DNA of 64,000 nt. Source: Clostridium sp. CF012 (GTDB lineage Bacteria > Bacillota > Clostridia > Clostridiales > Clostridiaceae). The stretch lies in contig NZ_JAHLEF010000007.1 of NCBI RefSeq assembly GCF_018861755.1, forward strand, positions 62,001 to 126,000, read 5' to 3'. The notes below the pieces were generated by a model. The model was not told the origin of the DNA. It worked only from the letters and a program-made list of their open reading frames with translations, and did no database searches. This document shows, in pieces, positions 54,258-63,774 of the stretch. Made by a program: the position numbers and the translations under genes. The stretch's first letter is position 1. Each line of letters starts with the position of its first letter.

Positions 54258-54875
54258 ATGAATTTAAAACAAGCCTATGAAGATAGACGGTCTATCAATT
54301 TCTTTGATATAAATAAGAATCTAGAAGATGCATTACTTAAGGATATAATTAACCTTTCAGTACTTGCTCCTTCAGCATTTAACCTTCAACCTTGGGAAAT
54401 TATAGCGGTAAAGTCAAAGGAAGCTAAAAAAAGATTACATCAACTTTCAAGTAGTCAACCTAAGATATTAGAAGCTCCAGTAACTTTAATAATTGTAGGA
54501 AATAAAACTGGATATGAAGCATCTAATCCTACATGGCAGGACATGTTAAAGATGCTTGGTAATGATCAAGAAAAATTAGCAGGTACTCAAGGTTTTGCAC
54601 AAAGTTTATATGGCACAACAGAGGAAAATAAATTAAAGTTTGCTGAAAGTAATGCAGGGCTTCTAGCCATGTCTATAATGTATGCAGCAAAGAGCTTTGG
54701 AGTAGATTCTCATCCAATGAGTGGCATGGATTTCGAAGGCGTCCGACGCGAATTTGGACTTAGTGAAAATAAGACAGTAGTAATGCTAATTTCTCTTGGA
54801 TACCTAGATGCAAGCAAGACACTTTACCCAAGAGCACATAGAAGAGGCTACGATGAGATAGTTCAAACTGTTTAA
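54258..54875 (+). CDS. nitroreductase family protein
   Basis: A 205-residue FMN-dependent oxidoreductase. 'QAYEDRRSINFFD' holds the FMN-phosphate Arg-Arg-Ser, 'SAFNLQPWEIIAVKSKEAKK' (20) the Asn/Gln FMN loop, and 'LISLGYLDASKTLYPRAHRR' (20) the C-terminal Arg contacts. Acts on nitro compounds or quinones using NAD(P)H. ATG after AAGGGGTG. Single gene. Confidence 0.88.
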   Translation: MNLKQAYEDRRSINFFDINKNLEDALLKDIINLSVLAPSAFNLQPWEIIAVKSKEAKKRLHQLSSSQPKILEAPVTLIIVGNKTGYEASNPTWQDMLKMLGNDQEKLAGTQGFAQSLYGTTEENKLKFAESNAGLLAMSIMYAAKSFGVDSHPMSGMDFEGVRREFGLSENKTVVMLISLGYLDASKTLYPRAHRRGYDEIVQTV

Positions 54876-54889
54876 TAGTTTTTAACTTT

Positions 54890-54926
54890 AAAAGCGGCTC
54901 CCTAAATTAATAGCGAGCCGCTTTTA
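54890..54926. terminator. bidirectional terminator
   Basis: AAAAGCGGCTC pairs with GAGCCGCTTTT, between the convergent nitroreductase and pyrophosphatase genes, with T-rich tails. Confidence 0.85.
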
Positions 54927-54932
54927 GTTTAC

Positions 54933-57032
54933 TTAAAATATTGAAAACTTCAAAATAAATGCTGCAAATACTATTGATACCATTGAAAGTAACTTAATCA
55001 ATATATTTATGGCTGGGCCTGAGGTATCCTTAAATGGATCTCCTACTGTGTCACCAACAACGGCCGCTTTATGACAATCTGATCCTTTTCCACCCAAGTT
55101 CCCAGCTTCGATATGCTTTTTGGCATTATCCCAAGCTCCACCTGAATTTGCCATCATAACTGCAAGTACAAAACCCGTTACAGTTGCTCCTGCCAGGAGT
55201 CCTGCCACACCATTTACACCTAAAAGTAGTCCAACTGTTATTGGAATAATAATAGCCAGTAGTGCCGGTAAAATCATTTCCTTTTGAGCTGCTCTTGTAC
55301 AGATATCAACACAGGTTGCATAGTCAGCTTCTGCGGTTCCTTCCATAAGACCCAATATCTCTTTAAATTGTCTTCTAACTTCTACAACTATAAGTTGCGC
55401 AGTTTTACCTACTGCATCCATTGTTAATGCTGCAAATACAAAAGGTACCATTCCACCTATAAATAACCCTATAAGAACCTGTGGGTTTAATATTGACAAG
55501 TCGAAAACAAAATCCAAATTTTCTTTTTTCACAATGATTTCTATTTGATCCCTATATGCTGCAATAAGTGCAAGAGCTGTTAGTGCTGCAGAACCTATAG
55601 CAAAACCTTTGCCTGTAGCAGCTGTAGTATTTCCTAGTGAATCAAGCGCATCTGTTCGCTCGCGTACTATCGGATCCTGATGAGTCATTTCTGCAATTCC
55701 ACCAGCGTTATCTGCTACAGGACCATAAGCATCCGTAGCTAAAGTTATACCTAGTGTACTAAGCATACCTACTGCAGCTATTCCCACGCCGTATAAACCC
55801 ATATTGTAATCTCCTGATCCACCAGCAAAATAAAAACTAGCGGCGATTGCCATAGCCACAATTATAACAGGTAGAAAAGTAGACATCATTCCTAGTGAAA
55901 TACCACCTATTATAACCGTGGCTGCACCAGTTGTTGTTGTCTGCGCTAGCTTTTTAGTAGGCTTGTACGTATCTGACGTAAAGTATTCTGTACAAAAACC
56001 AATTAAATTACCTGCTATAAGCCCACTTAATATAGCAAAGTAAACTCCGATATGCTCCCATCCAAGTACATTCCAAACTAGGAAAAAGGCAAGTATTGCA
56101 ATTATTGCAGAGCTTGCATAAACACCACGCCTGAGAGCTGCTAAAAGACCCTTTTGCTCAGTTTTTTCTCCTGATTTAACAAAAAAAGTTCCAATAATAG
56201 ATGCAACTACACCAATTGACGCTATAATCATAGGAATTGCAACACCTTTAACTCCAAGTCCAGCTGCTACGGCAAGAGCTGCTGTGGATACTATTGATCC
56301 TACATAGGATTCGTAAAGATCTGCTCCCATACCAGCTACATCTCCAACATTGTCTCCAACGTTATCTGCTATAACTGCAGGGTTTCTTGGATCATCCTCA
56401 GGAATTCCTGCTTCAAGCTTACCAACAAGATCTGCACCTACATCTGCAGCTTTTGTGAATATACCTCCACCAACGCGAGCAAATAATGCCATGGAGCTAG
56501 CTCCCATTCCAAAAGTAATCATTGCACTTGTTATATTTTGAATTCTTAATGCCGCATCTAAATCCCTATAGAAAAAATCTAATAAATAATACCATATGCT
56601 AATATCAAGAAGTCCAAGACCTACAACAGTAAGCCCCATTACTGCACCACTTGAAAAAGCAACCTTTAAAGCACTGTTAAGACTTTTCCCAGCTGCATGT
56701 GTAGTTCTAACATTTGCACGAGTGGCAATTTTCATTCCTATAAAGCCTGAAAGACCTGAGAAGAAACCTCCACTTATAAATGCGAATGGTACAAATGGCG
56801 TAAGAAACCCAAATGCTGCAAGTATTCCTAGAATTACAAACATAACTACAAAGAAAAGAGCAACTCCCGTGTATTGCCTTTTCAAATAAGCATCTGCACC
56901 TTCTCTGATCGCCGTAGCAATTTTTTTCATTTGCTCCGTTCCTTCATCTTCTTTTAATACTTTATATGCAAGATATCCAGCAAAACTAAGGGCTAATATT
57001 GAACAAATTGGGGCCAAAATCAATAAATCCAT
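54933..57032 (-). CDS. hppA: membrane-bound proton/sodium-translocating pyrophosphatase
   Basis: A 699-residue integral enzyme with about 16 helices that couples PPi hydrolysis to ion pumping. Active-site motifs are 'GGGIFTKAADVGADLVGKLE' (20), 'DNVGDNVGDVAGMGADLYES' (20), 'GGAWDNAKKHIE' and 'GDTVGDPFKDTSGPAINILI' (20). In 'GNTTAATGKGF' the position that is Lys in K+-independent enzymes is Ala, which places it in the K+-stimulated subfamily; many of those pump Na+. ATG after AGGAGG. Confidence 0.93.
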   Translation of the reverse strand: MDLLILAPICSILALSFAGYLAYKVLKEDEGTEQMKKIATAIREGADAYLKRQYTGVALFFVVMFVILGILAAFGFLTPFVPFAFISGGFFSGLSGFIGMKIATRANVRTTHAAGKSLNSALKVAFSSGAVMGLTVVGLGLLDISIWYYLLDFFYRDLDAALRIQNITSAMITFGMGASSMALFARVGGGIFTKAADVGADLVGKLEAGIPEDDPRNPAVIADNVGDNVGDVAGMGADLYESYVGSIVSTAALAVAAGLGVKGVAIPMIIASIGVVASIIGTFFVKSGEKTEQKGLLAALRRGVYASSAIIAILAFFLVWNVLGWEHIGVYFAILSGLIAGNLIGFCTEYFTSDTYKPTKKLAQTTTTGAATVIIGGISLGMMSTFLPVIIVAMAIAASFYFAGGSGDYNMGLYGVGIAAVGMLSTLGITLATDAYGPVADNAGGIAEMTHQDPIVRERTDALDSLGNTTAATGKGFAIGSAALTALALIAAYRDQIEIIVKKENLDFVFDLSILNPQVLIGLFIGGMVPFVFAALTMDAVGKTAQLIVVEVRRQFKEILGLMEGTAEADYATCVDICTRAAQKEMILPALLAIIIPITVGLLLGVNGVAGLLAGATVTGFVLAVMMANSGGAWDNAKKHIEAGNLGGKGSDCHKAAVVGDTVGDPFKDTSGPAINILIKLLSMVSIVFAAFILKFSIF

Positions 57033-57602
57033 AATAACTGCCTCCTAAATTTTTTAGTGATAGAATCCTCTTCTCGTTAGTTTTCAACTATATAACTATA
57101 CCCTAAATCTAATACTGTTTCTCATCTCCCCCTCATAAATTACAACATCCTTACAAAGCTCATCATAAATATTAAGATTGTAACACATAATATTATCAAG
57201 GATTTCCATATTAAGTAGCTTTACTCTCCTGACTTCCTTTCAATATAATCTTGTGCACAATTTATGGTATTGTACATCTAAACAAGTCTAATACTGTATT
57301 AGTTATTACAATTTTCACTATAGCTTGGTAAGTTTTTTAGAAAATTAATAAATTAAACTAATTATAAAAAATTCCCCTTAACTATACATTATAGCACAAA
57401 TAACCAATTATTAGTATACATGGCAATATTTTATAATTCATTATGATTTTACTAATTTAAATACTTTTAACACATAAACGAATATTACCCAAATGAGCTT
57501 ACTAACCCTCCAAAGCGACTTCTATTCTCCAAAATCAAGTGCTCTAGCAGTTTTTCTAGAGCACTTTTAGATTTTTAGTGTTTCCCTACGCTAGGACTGT
57601 TA
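57033..57602. other. AT-rich intergenic region
   Basis: A 570-base gap between the pxpC end and the pyrophosphatase start, both minus strand. It must hold the hppA promoter, but I find no convincing -35/-10 pair. A TTGTGCACAA palindrome is at 57251-57260 and a hairpin at 57538-57570. No ORF with a ribosome site. Confidence 0.45.
57538..57570. terminator. terminator after pxpC
   Basis: AAGTGCTCTAG pairs with CTAGAGCACTT (57538-57567), with a T-rich tail on the plus strand and a shorter one on the minus strand. The sequence resembles that at 61495-61550 on the other side of the operon. Confidence 0.68.
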
Positions 57603-58625
57603 TTACTTAATTTCCTCTATACTCACTTCAAATTCCTTATTATTTACCCTTACTTTAAAATTTTTAGAACTTGTTTTGTCCGTTCTTAACTTTGCCACAC
57701 ATTCTCTTATCTCATGGAAATCTTTCATGTATTTCCTGTATATCTTATGAGCTTCCACAATGTCTATTGCTTTAAACCTGACACTGTCACCAGGTTTCAA
57801 CTGGCCAACTATGTTTATATCAGAAGTTATTACTGTGGCAATTTTTGTATACCCCCCAGTAGTTTGTCTATCCGCCATCATAATTATAGGAGCACCATGT
57901 CCTGGAACCTGCACCGACCCCATAGTTATTCCGTCTGATATAATGTCTGCACCGACTTTATGGGAGATCTTTGTGCCTGATAAACGATATCCCATTCTAT
58001 CAGCTTCAATTGTCACTTCATAGGGACAATTAAAAAATGTATTGATACCCGCCCCTGTAAAATAATCATCCTGAGGTCCCATAACTACTCTTACTATATT
58101 TTCCTTCTTATAACATGGTATAAACTTAGTTGGAAGCTTTACGGTACCAGCTTTTGAACTTCCTATCTTTATCTCATCCCCAGCCTTCAGTATCCTTCCC
58201 TGGAAGCCTCCAACCTTACCCTTCACATAGGTAGACTTACTACCCATAACCTCTGGCACGTCTATGCCATTCGCTATTGATATATAACTCCTACATCCGC
58301 TTTTTACAGTTCCAAAGGAAAGCACATCCCCATCTGACACTTTAACTCCACACCACATATCTACGACCACATTATTTATCATGGGTACAAGATTGGCACC
58401 TGTAACTGCAATTACCGCCTCACCTAGAAATTTTATTTCCGGACCCATAAGGGTAGCTTCTAAACATGCTTCACCATCGCTGTTGCCTACAATAATATTT
58501 GCCACTCTTAGAGCGAATTTATCCATTGCTCCTGCCACAGACATACCAGATTTTTGATAACTATATCTGCCCTCATCCTGAATGGTGGTATACATACCTG
58601 GCTTTAATATTTTCATTATTGTCAT
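57603..58625 (-). CDS. pxpC: 5-oxoprolinase subunit PxpC
   Basis: A 340-residue protein of the biotin-dependent carboxyltransferase-like (KipA/YbgK) family. It begins 'MTIMKILKPGMYTTIQDEGR' (20), with 'GMSVAGAMDKFALRVANIIV' (20) and 'MADRQTTGGYTKIATV'. With PxpA and PxpB it forms the ATP-dependent enzyme that opens 5-oxoproline (pyroglutamate) to glutamate. ATG 58625 follows GAAGGTGAG; an upstream in-frame ATG has no site. Immediately follows pxpB. Confidence 0.92.
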   Translation of the reverse strand: MTIMKILKPGMYTTIQDEGRYSYQKSGMSVAGAMDKFALRVANIIVGNSDGEACLEATLMGPEIKFLGEAVIAVTGANLVPMINNVVVDMWCGVKVSDGDVLSFGTVKSGCRSYISIANGIDVPEVMGSKSTYVKGKVGGFQGRILKAGDEIKIGSSKAGTVKLPTKFIPCYKKENIVRVVMGPQDDYFTGAGINTFFNCPYEVTIEADRMGYRLSGTKISHKVGADIISDGITMGSVQVPGHGAPIIMMADRQTTGGYTKIATVITSDINIVGQLKPGDSVRFKAIDIVEAHKIYRKYMKDFHEIRECVAKLRTDKTSSKNFKVRVNNKEFEVSIEEIK

Positions 58626-58629
58626 ATAC

Positions 58630-59364
58630 TCACCTTCTTTCCTTTTCACTTGTAATTACGTTGTATTTCCCTTCTCTCTCCAACGCCTCGATATTTTCAT
58701 ATTCCACTTCATCTATTTGTACAAACTTTATAAAATCACCTGCATTTAATAGCACTGGTTCCTTCCTGTATGGATCATATAATTTAACGGGTGTCCTGCC
58801 AATTAATTGCCATCCTCCAGGGCTCTCTATAGGATAAATACCGGTCTGCTCGCCTGCAATTCCTACGCTGCCAACGGGTATTTTTGTTCTTGGGGCTTGC
58901 AGCCTAGGCGCCGCTATTTTAGCATTCATACCTCCTAGATAGGGAAAACCAGGAGTGAATCCAATCATATAAATCAAATACTCCTTAGACGCATGAATCT
59001 TTATTACTTCTTCTATAGATATTTTATTGTGCTGTGCCACAAACTCAATATCAGGTCCATATTCCCCGCCATAAAGTGTTGGTATCTCTATAACTTTAGC
59101 TGCAGGAAGTCTCATTTCATCCATTTTTGTCCCGATAGACTTTACTTTATCTATAAGCTCATCTAATTCTATTATAATAGGGTCATAAATTACCATCAGT
59201 GACCTATATGTTGGAATAGTCTCTATTATGCCTACAATACTCTCTCCTTCCAATGCAAGTGTAAGACTTCTGATTTTTGAGTTGATCCCTTCTTCAATTT
59301 CATCTCCAAACTCTATAACTAATGCTCTATCTCCTGCCAATAAATACTTTGCTTTTTCATACAT
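58630..59364 (-). CDS. pxpB: 5-oxoprolinase subunit PxpB
   Basis: A 244-residue KipI/YbgJ-type protein: 'GDRALVIEFGDEI' at the start, 'VIEIPTLYGGEYGPDIEFVA' (20), 'YLIYMIGFTPGFPYLGGMNA' (20) and 'GSVGIAGEQTGIYPIESPGG' (20). Partner of PxpC. The B. subtilis homologue KipI also inhibits the sporulation kinase KinA; whether that applies in a clostridium, which lacks that phosphorelay input, is doubtful. ATG after AGGAGGTGA. Confidence 0.92.
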   Translation of the reverse strand: MYEKAKYLLAGDRALVIEFGDEIEEGINSKIRSLTLALEGESIVGIIETIPTYRSLMVIYDPIIIELDELIDKVKSIGTKMDEMRLPAAKVIEIPTLYGGEYGPDIEFVAQHNKISIEEVIKIHASKEYLIYMIGFTPGFPYLGGMNAKIAAPRLQAPRTKIPVGSVGIAGEQTGIYPIESPGGWQLIGRTPVKLYDPYRKEPVLLNAGDFIKFVQIDEVEYENIEALEREGKYNVITSEKERR

Positions 59365-59380
59365 AGTTTGTATTCACCTC

Positions 59381-60610
59381 CTATTTCAATAGTTCAAATA
59401 TTCCTCCCAGTGACTGATAACCTGCAATAAGTGCTAATATTACAACTATATAGCCCAAATACATTAACCATTTTGCATGTTTATAATCTCCTATAATACT
59501 TTTCTTTTTAGAAGCAATAAGTATTATTCCAAGTGCAATAGGAAGAATCAACCCGTTTAATGAACCAGCTACTACAAGTAACTTCACAGGCTTACCTACT
59601 GTTAGGAATATCAAGGTTGATACAGCTATAAACCCTATTATAAATTTTGACGTATTTTTTTCAAAAATTGGCGCAAGTGTTTTTAAGAATGATACAGATG
59701 TATACGCTGACCCAACCACTGAGGATATAGCTGCTGACCAGAGTACAACTCCAAAGAACTTATACCCAAGGTTACCGGCTCCAATCTTGAAAGCTTCAGC
59801 TGCAGGATTCTCTGTGCCAAGTGGTTTACCTATATTAACAACAACTCCAAGAATAGCAGCAAAAAGAAGTATTCTCATCAATGACGCTACTATTATACCA
59901 ATTAATGAGCTTTTATTTATTTCACCCAAACTTTCCTCTCCGGTAATATTAGCATCTATTAGTCTGTGTCCCCCTGCAAATGTTATGTAGCCGCCTACGG
60001 TTCCACCCACAAGGGTTATAAAAGGTAGAAAGTCAAACTTGGTGGGTATAAATGTGCTTATAATCATTTCTCCTACTGGCGGTTGTGTTTTAAATGCCAC
60101 GTATCCCACAACAACAATCATAAGTACACCCAGTACCTTTGTAAAATTATCCATTGCTTTTCCGGCTTCTTTAGAGGTAAATATTAAAACAGCAATAACT
60201 GCACTAATAGCTGCACCTATTTTAGCATCTACACCAAACATTACATTAATACCAAGGCCAGCGCCCGCAATATTTCCTATATTAAATGCAAGTCCGCCAA
60301 GGCATATCAGAACTGCTAGAAAAACACCAAGACCAGGTAGTGTCTTGTTAGCAATATCCTGACCTCGAAGCCCTGATACACCAATGACTCTCCATATATT
60401 TAGTTGAGCTACAACGTTTACAATAATAGTAAGCAGTATAATAAATCCCAAATTAGCTTTATACTTTTCTGTAAATACAGCTGTTTGAGTTATAAACCCC
60501 GGTCCTATAGCTGATGTTGCCATAAGGAATGCGGCTCCAATAAGCACCCCCCAATTACTTTTCTTTTTTACGTTTATATGCCTTTTGTCTGAATGTATAT
60601 TGTTATTCAT
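59381..60610 (-). CDS. NRAMP family transporter linked to 5-oxoprolinase
   Basis: A 409-residue polytopic protein with about eleven helices. The NRAMP core is recognisable: 'AIGPGFITQTAVFTEKYKAN' (20) in helix 1 (metal-transporting NRAMPs have DPGN here) and 'VGSAYTSVSFLKTL' in helix 6 (canonical MPH). Both metal-binding motifs are missing, so it is unlikely to carry Mn2+/Fe2+. Its constant linkage to pxp genes (compare YcsG between YcsF and KipI in Bacillus) suggests it imports 5-oxoproline or a similar organic acid, perhaps with cations. Confidence 0.83.
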   Translation of the reverse strand: MNNNIHSDKRHINVKKKSNWGVLIGAAFLMATSAIGPGFITQTAVFTEKYKANLGFIILLTIIVNVVAQLNIWRVIGVSGLRGQDIANKTLPGLGVFLAVLICLGGLAFNIGNIAGAGLGINVMFGVDAKIGAAISAVIAVLIFTSKEAGKAMDNFTKVLGVLMIVVVGYVAFKTQPPVGEMIISTFIPTKFDFLPFITLVGGTVGGYITFAGGHRLIDANITGEESLGEINKSSLIGIIVASLMRILLFAAILGVVVNIGKPLGTENPAAEAFKIGAGNLGYKFFGVVLWSAAISSVVGSAYTSVSFLKTLAPIFEKNTSKFIIGFIAVSTLIFLTVGKPVKLLVVAGSLNGLILPIALGIILIASKKKSIIGDYKHAKWLMYLGYIVVILALIAGYQSLGGIFELLK

Positions 60611-60621
60611 TAAGTCACTCC

Positions 60622-61401
60622 CTATTTTATAAATTCATGCAGTGCTTTTATTGTTATTCCGGCTTTTAACATCTCTTCCTTTATAAGTAGAACGAACTCC
60701 ACAGCCTCTGGATTATCTCCATGAACACATATTGAATCTGCCTTTATGTCCAAATCTTCACCGTTTATTGCCGTGACTTTTCCCTCTGTTACCATTCTTA
60801 TTACCCTTGAAATAGCTATATTCTTATCGAGAATCATGGAACCTGGAAGGCTTCTCGGAACAAGAGTTCCATCAGGATTATATGCCCTATCTGCAAAAAC
60901 TTCATTTGCAGCTTTTAATCCTTTTTCCACTGCTGCATTGACCATTTCACTCCCAGAAAGTCCGAGAACTATCAAATCCCTATCAACTTCCCATATACCC
61001 TCTATTATTGCTCGCGCTAGTTTTTCATCTTTAGCTGCCATGTTATACATTGCACCATGAGGTTTTACATGTTGCATTTTTCCTCCTACTGCTTTTACAA
61101 AACCGTATAGTGCCCCAAGTTGGTATATGGTGTACTGCTTTACCTCGTCTTGAGATACTGTCATATTTCTTCTTCCAAAACCCATAATGTCTGGAAATCC
61201 AGGATGTGCACCAATACCTACACCATTTTTACAAGCTGCTTCTACAGTCCTCCTCATAACAATAGGGTCCCCTGCATGCCATCCACATGCAATATTAGCT
61301 GATGATATATACTTCAGTACCTCTTCGTCAAGTCCAATTTTGTAAGCGCCAAAACTTTCTCCTAAATCACTGTTTATATCAACAAACTTTTTCATTAGCA
61401 T
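60622..61401 (-). CDS. pxpA: 5-oxoprolinase subunit PxpA
   Basis: A 259-residue LamB/YcsF family protein: '[17 protein letters not shown]', '[13 protein letters not shown]', '[17 protein letters not shown]', '[13 protein letters not shown]', '[17 protein letters not shown]' and '[11 protein letters not shown]', all conserved. First gene of pxpA-transporter-pxpB-pxpC. ATG follows AAGGAGG; a second ATG two codons on is an alternative start. Confidence 0.93.
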   Translation of the reverse strand: MLMKKFVDINSDLGESFGAYKIGLDEEVLKYISSANIACGWHAGDPIVMRRTVEAACKNGVGIGAHPGFPDIMGFGRRNMTVSQDEVKQYTIYQLGALYGFVKAVGGKMQHVKPHGAMYNMAAKDEKLARAIIEGIWEVDRDLIVLGLSGSEMVNAAVEKGLKAANEVFADRAYNPDGTLVPRSLPGSMILDKNIAISRVIRMVTEGKVTAINGEDLDIKADSICVHGDNPEAVEFVLLIKEEMLKAGITIKALHEFIK

Positions 61402-61494
61402 CTTTCCTCCTTTGTCTTGTCAAATAATTATGTTGCTTCTACTAAATGTATTTCTCTAAAAAATAATTATTTCCTCTTTTTTCATATAATAAAA

Positions 61495-61550
61495 AAATCA
61501 AATGCTCTAGCAAGCAGTTTTACTAAAACATTTTAGATGCTATTTTTTAT
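61495..61550 (-). terminator. probable terminator of penicillin-binding protein gene
   Basis: Imperfect hairpin with AAAATAGCATC and GATTTTTT-type flanks directly after the stop at 61561. It resembles the hairpin at 57538-57570. Confidence 0.5.
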
Positions 61551-61560
61551 TTGCAAAAGA

Positions 61561-63618
61561 CTATTCATTTGTTTTTAAGTAATATTCCATTACTCCTTTT
61601 ACAATAGGTACCACATAATGACTACCCTTTTTATTTTTGACATCCTCAATTATCATTGCTACTACTATTTGGGGACTCTCAGTATCCATACATACAAACC
61701 ATCCATTCTCCTCTGCTATAGTGTCTTTGGCATTTTTGAGTTCTGCTGTTCCAGTCTTACCTGCAAGAGCCACCCCATTAATTTTTGCCAAATTACCTGT
61801 ACCATTTGGATTTTCTATAACTGCAGTGAGACCATCTTTTATAACTTTTATATTACCCACAGAAATTGCATTAGCTTTCCATACCTTAGACTTTACCTTT
61901 GTATTAAAACTTTCTAAAGTTGGAGACATAATGTTTCCATTGTTAACAACTGCGCTATAAGAAAGTGCAACCTGCAGTGGACTCATAAGTACTTGCCCCT
62001 GACCATAACCAGTATCCGCTAATGCGGCATCGTCTTTAATAATGTTCTTAGTTGCTACTTGTGAATTTACTATGGGATAATCTATTGGAAGTTTTTCTCC
62101 TATCCCAAATTTGCTACTTCCCTTTATAAATTCCTCTTTACCTATTTTAAGAGCTGCCATTGCGAAGTATATGTTATCTGAGTATACAAATGCATCCTGT
62201 AAATTCACTGACTTTACCTTATCACTAACTCTAGTAACCATATGGGGTCCCCAAGATTTATCTGGTTGCCAATCCTTTCCCGGTATGTTTATAAGTTCAC
62301 TAGGTTTTATCGTACCTTGCTCGAGTCCAACTGCAGCCGTTATCAATTTAAATGTAGAGCCTGGAGAATATGCAAATTTAAATCTATTTACAATTGGACT
62401 CTTACCACTTTCCCATGCTTTCTTTTGGGTATTAGAAACATAAGTGGTATATGCATTTGAATCATATGAAGGCGAACTCACTAAAGCCAATACTTCTCCT
62501 GTTTTTGGATTTAACGCTGCGCAGGCTCCTGCCTCATTATTCATCCCTGCATATATCTTCTTTTGAAGTTCAATATCTACTGACAATTTTATATTTTCAC
62601 CAGCTTTAGATTCCTTTTTAAGAATTACATCTTCCTTCCCATCCTTTTGTTTTAATATGAATATTTTTGCTCCATTTTCTCCTCTAAGTCTTTTTTCATA
62701 CACCTGTTCCAGACCTGCCTTACCTATCAAACTAGATGAACTATAACCCTGTCCTTTATTATTCTCTAGCTCCTCAGCAGTTATTGGTTTAATATACCCT
62801 ATAAGCGACCCAAAGGATTCCCCACCTGGATATACTCTCCCTTTAGGCTTCATATGGATTACCCCTTCAATCTTCATTACTCCATCTATCTTTACTTTTT
62901 CAGTACTTAAAATATTTATAATTGGTGTAAACTGATTAGAATTTTCATTACCTTTTAGTTTATTTTCTATAACTGAGGCATCAATATCTAGCATTTTAGC
63001 CATTTGAGATATATTAGTGTCTTTATTTTTAACAAATCTAATAGGTTCTATCCCAATGCTGACAATTGTACTATTTATTGCAAGTGGTTTTCCATCTCTA
63101 TCATAAATTTCCCCGCGTATTGCAGGTTCGGGAGTTATCCTAACCTTATCTCCGGCTTCCATTTTAGGAAATATCAGCTTCTCATTCCAAAGTAGGGTCC
63201 ACTTCTTTTTATTGTTAACTTTTTCTTTTACCATATTTGCCTGGTAGCCCGGCATATCTAATTGTCCTGCAGCAGTATTCATAGTTATGGAAAATGGTAT
63301 GTTAATAGTTTTTTTGTTTCCATCTTCAATTTTTTCTTCATTCTCCACTTTAATTGATATGTTTTTAACCTCTATTCCACTATAAATATTAGTGTATTTA
63401 TCTACAAATTGCTTTTCGGTTACTATTTCCTTAGTTTTAACTGAAAGCATGCTATACATGGTTTTAAAATCCTTCTTTACCCAATTATTCTTATATGCAT
63501 CAAAGGTTTTTGCTGCACTATCCCCTTTTGTAAAACACACAACCATAAATACTGTTATTAATATTATTATAACTACACCGATTGTAAGAAAGACTGTTTT
63601 CAAATTTTTTTTTGGCAC
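61561..63618 (-). CDS. penicillin-binding protein, MecA/PBP3-like class B transpeptidase
   Basis: A 685-residue class B PBP. An N-terminal membrane anchor (about 8-28) is followed by an NTF2-like MecA_N domain (about 32-150), a dimerisation/pedestal region ('RGEIYDRDGKPLA', 'GGESFGSLIGYI') and the transpeptidase. Catalytic motifs are S-x-x-K 'SPGSTFK' (about 416), S-x-N 'YSDNIYF' and KTG 'AGKTGTAE' (about 618). It cross-links peptidoglycan outside the membrane. The MecA_N arrangement is shared by MRSA PBP2a and by low-affinity PBPs of bacilli and clostridia; resistance cannot be read from sequence. GTG start after AGAGGTGA. Single gene. Confidence 0.9.
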   Translation of the reverse strand: MPKKNLKTVFLTIGVVIIILITVFMVVCFTKGDSAAKTFDAYKNNWVKKDFKTMYSMLSVKTKEIVTEKQFVDKYTNIYSGIEVKNISIKVENEEKIEDGNKKTINIPFSITMNTAAGQLDMPGYQANMVKEKVNNKKKWTLLWNEKLIFPKMEAGDKVRITPEPAIRGEIYDRDGKPLAINSTIVSIGIEPIRFVKNKDTNISQMAKMLDIDASVIENKLKGNENSNQFTPIINILSTEKVKIDGVMKIEGVIHMKPKGRVYPGGESFGSLIGYIKPITAEELENNKGQGYSSSSLIGKAGLEQVYEKRLRGENGAKIFILKQKDGKEDVILKKESKAGENIKLSVDIELQKKIYAGMNNEAGACAALNPKTGEVLALVSSPSYDSNAYTTYVSNTQKKAWESGKSPIVNRFKFAYSPGSTFKLITAAVGLEQGTIKPSELINIPGKDWQPDKSWGPHMVTRVSDKVKSVNLQDAFVYSDNIYFAMAALKIGKEEFIKGSSKFGIGEKLPIDYPIVNSQVATKNIIKDDAALADTGYGQGQVLMSPLQVALSYSAVVNNGNIMSPTLESFNTKVKSKVWKANAISVGNIKVIKDGLTAVIENPNGTGNLAKINGVALAGKTGTAELKNAKDTIAEENGWFVCMDTESPQIVVAMIIEDVKNKKGSHYVVPIVKGVMEYYLKTNE

Positions 63619-63702
63619 TTTGTATCACCTCTTACTTATTATAACACTTCAACCATCTAATTTAAATATAGAAAAAATTACACATAAAACCAATATAATA
63701 TA

Positions 63703-63744
63703 AAAGTGCCCTTGTAATTTTTAAAATTACAAGAGCACTTTTAT
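63703..63744. terminator. bidirectional terminator
   Basis: AAAAGTGC..TTGTAATTTT arms form an 18-base near-perfect hairpin with A and T flanks, after the right-edge gene. Confidence 0.8.
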
Positions 63745-63774
63745 ATTAGCTAATAAATTAATTAGCACATGATA

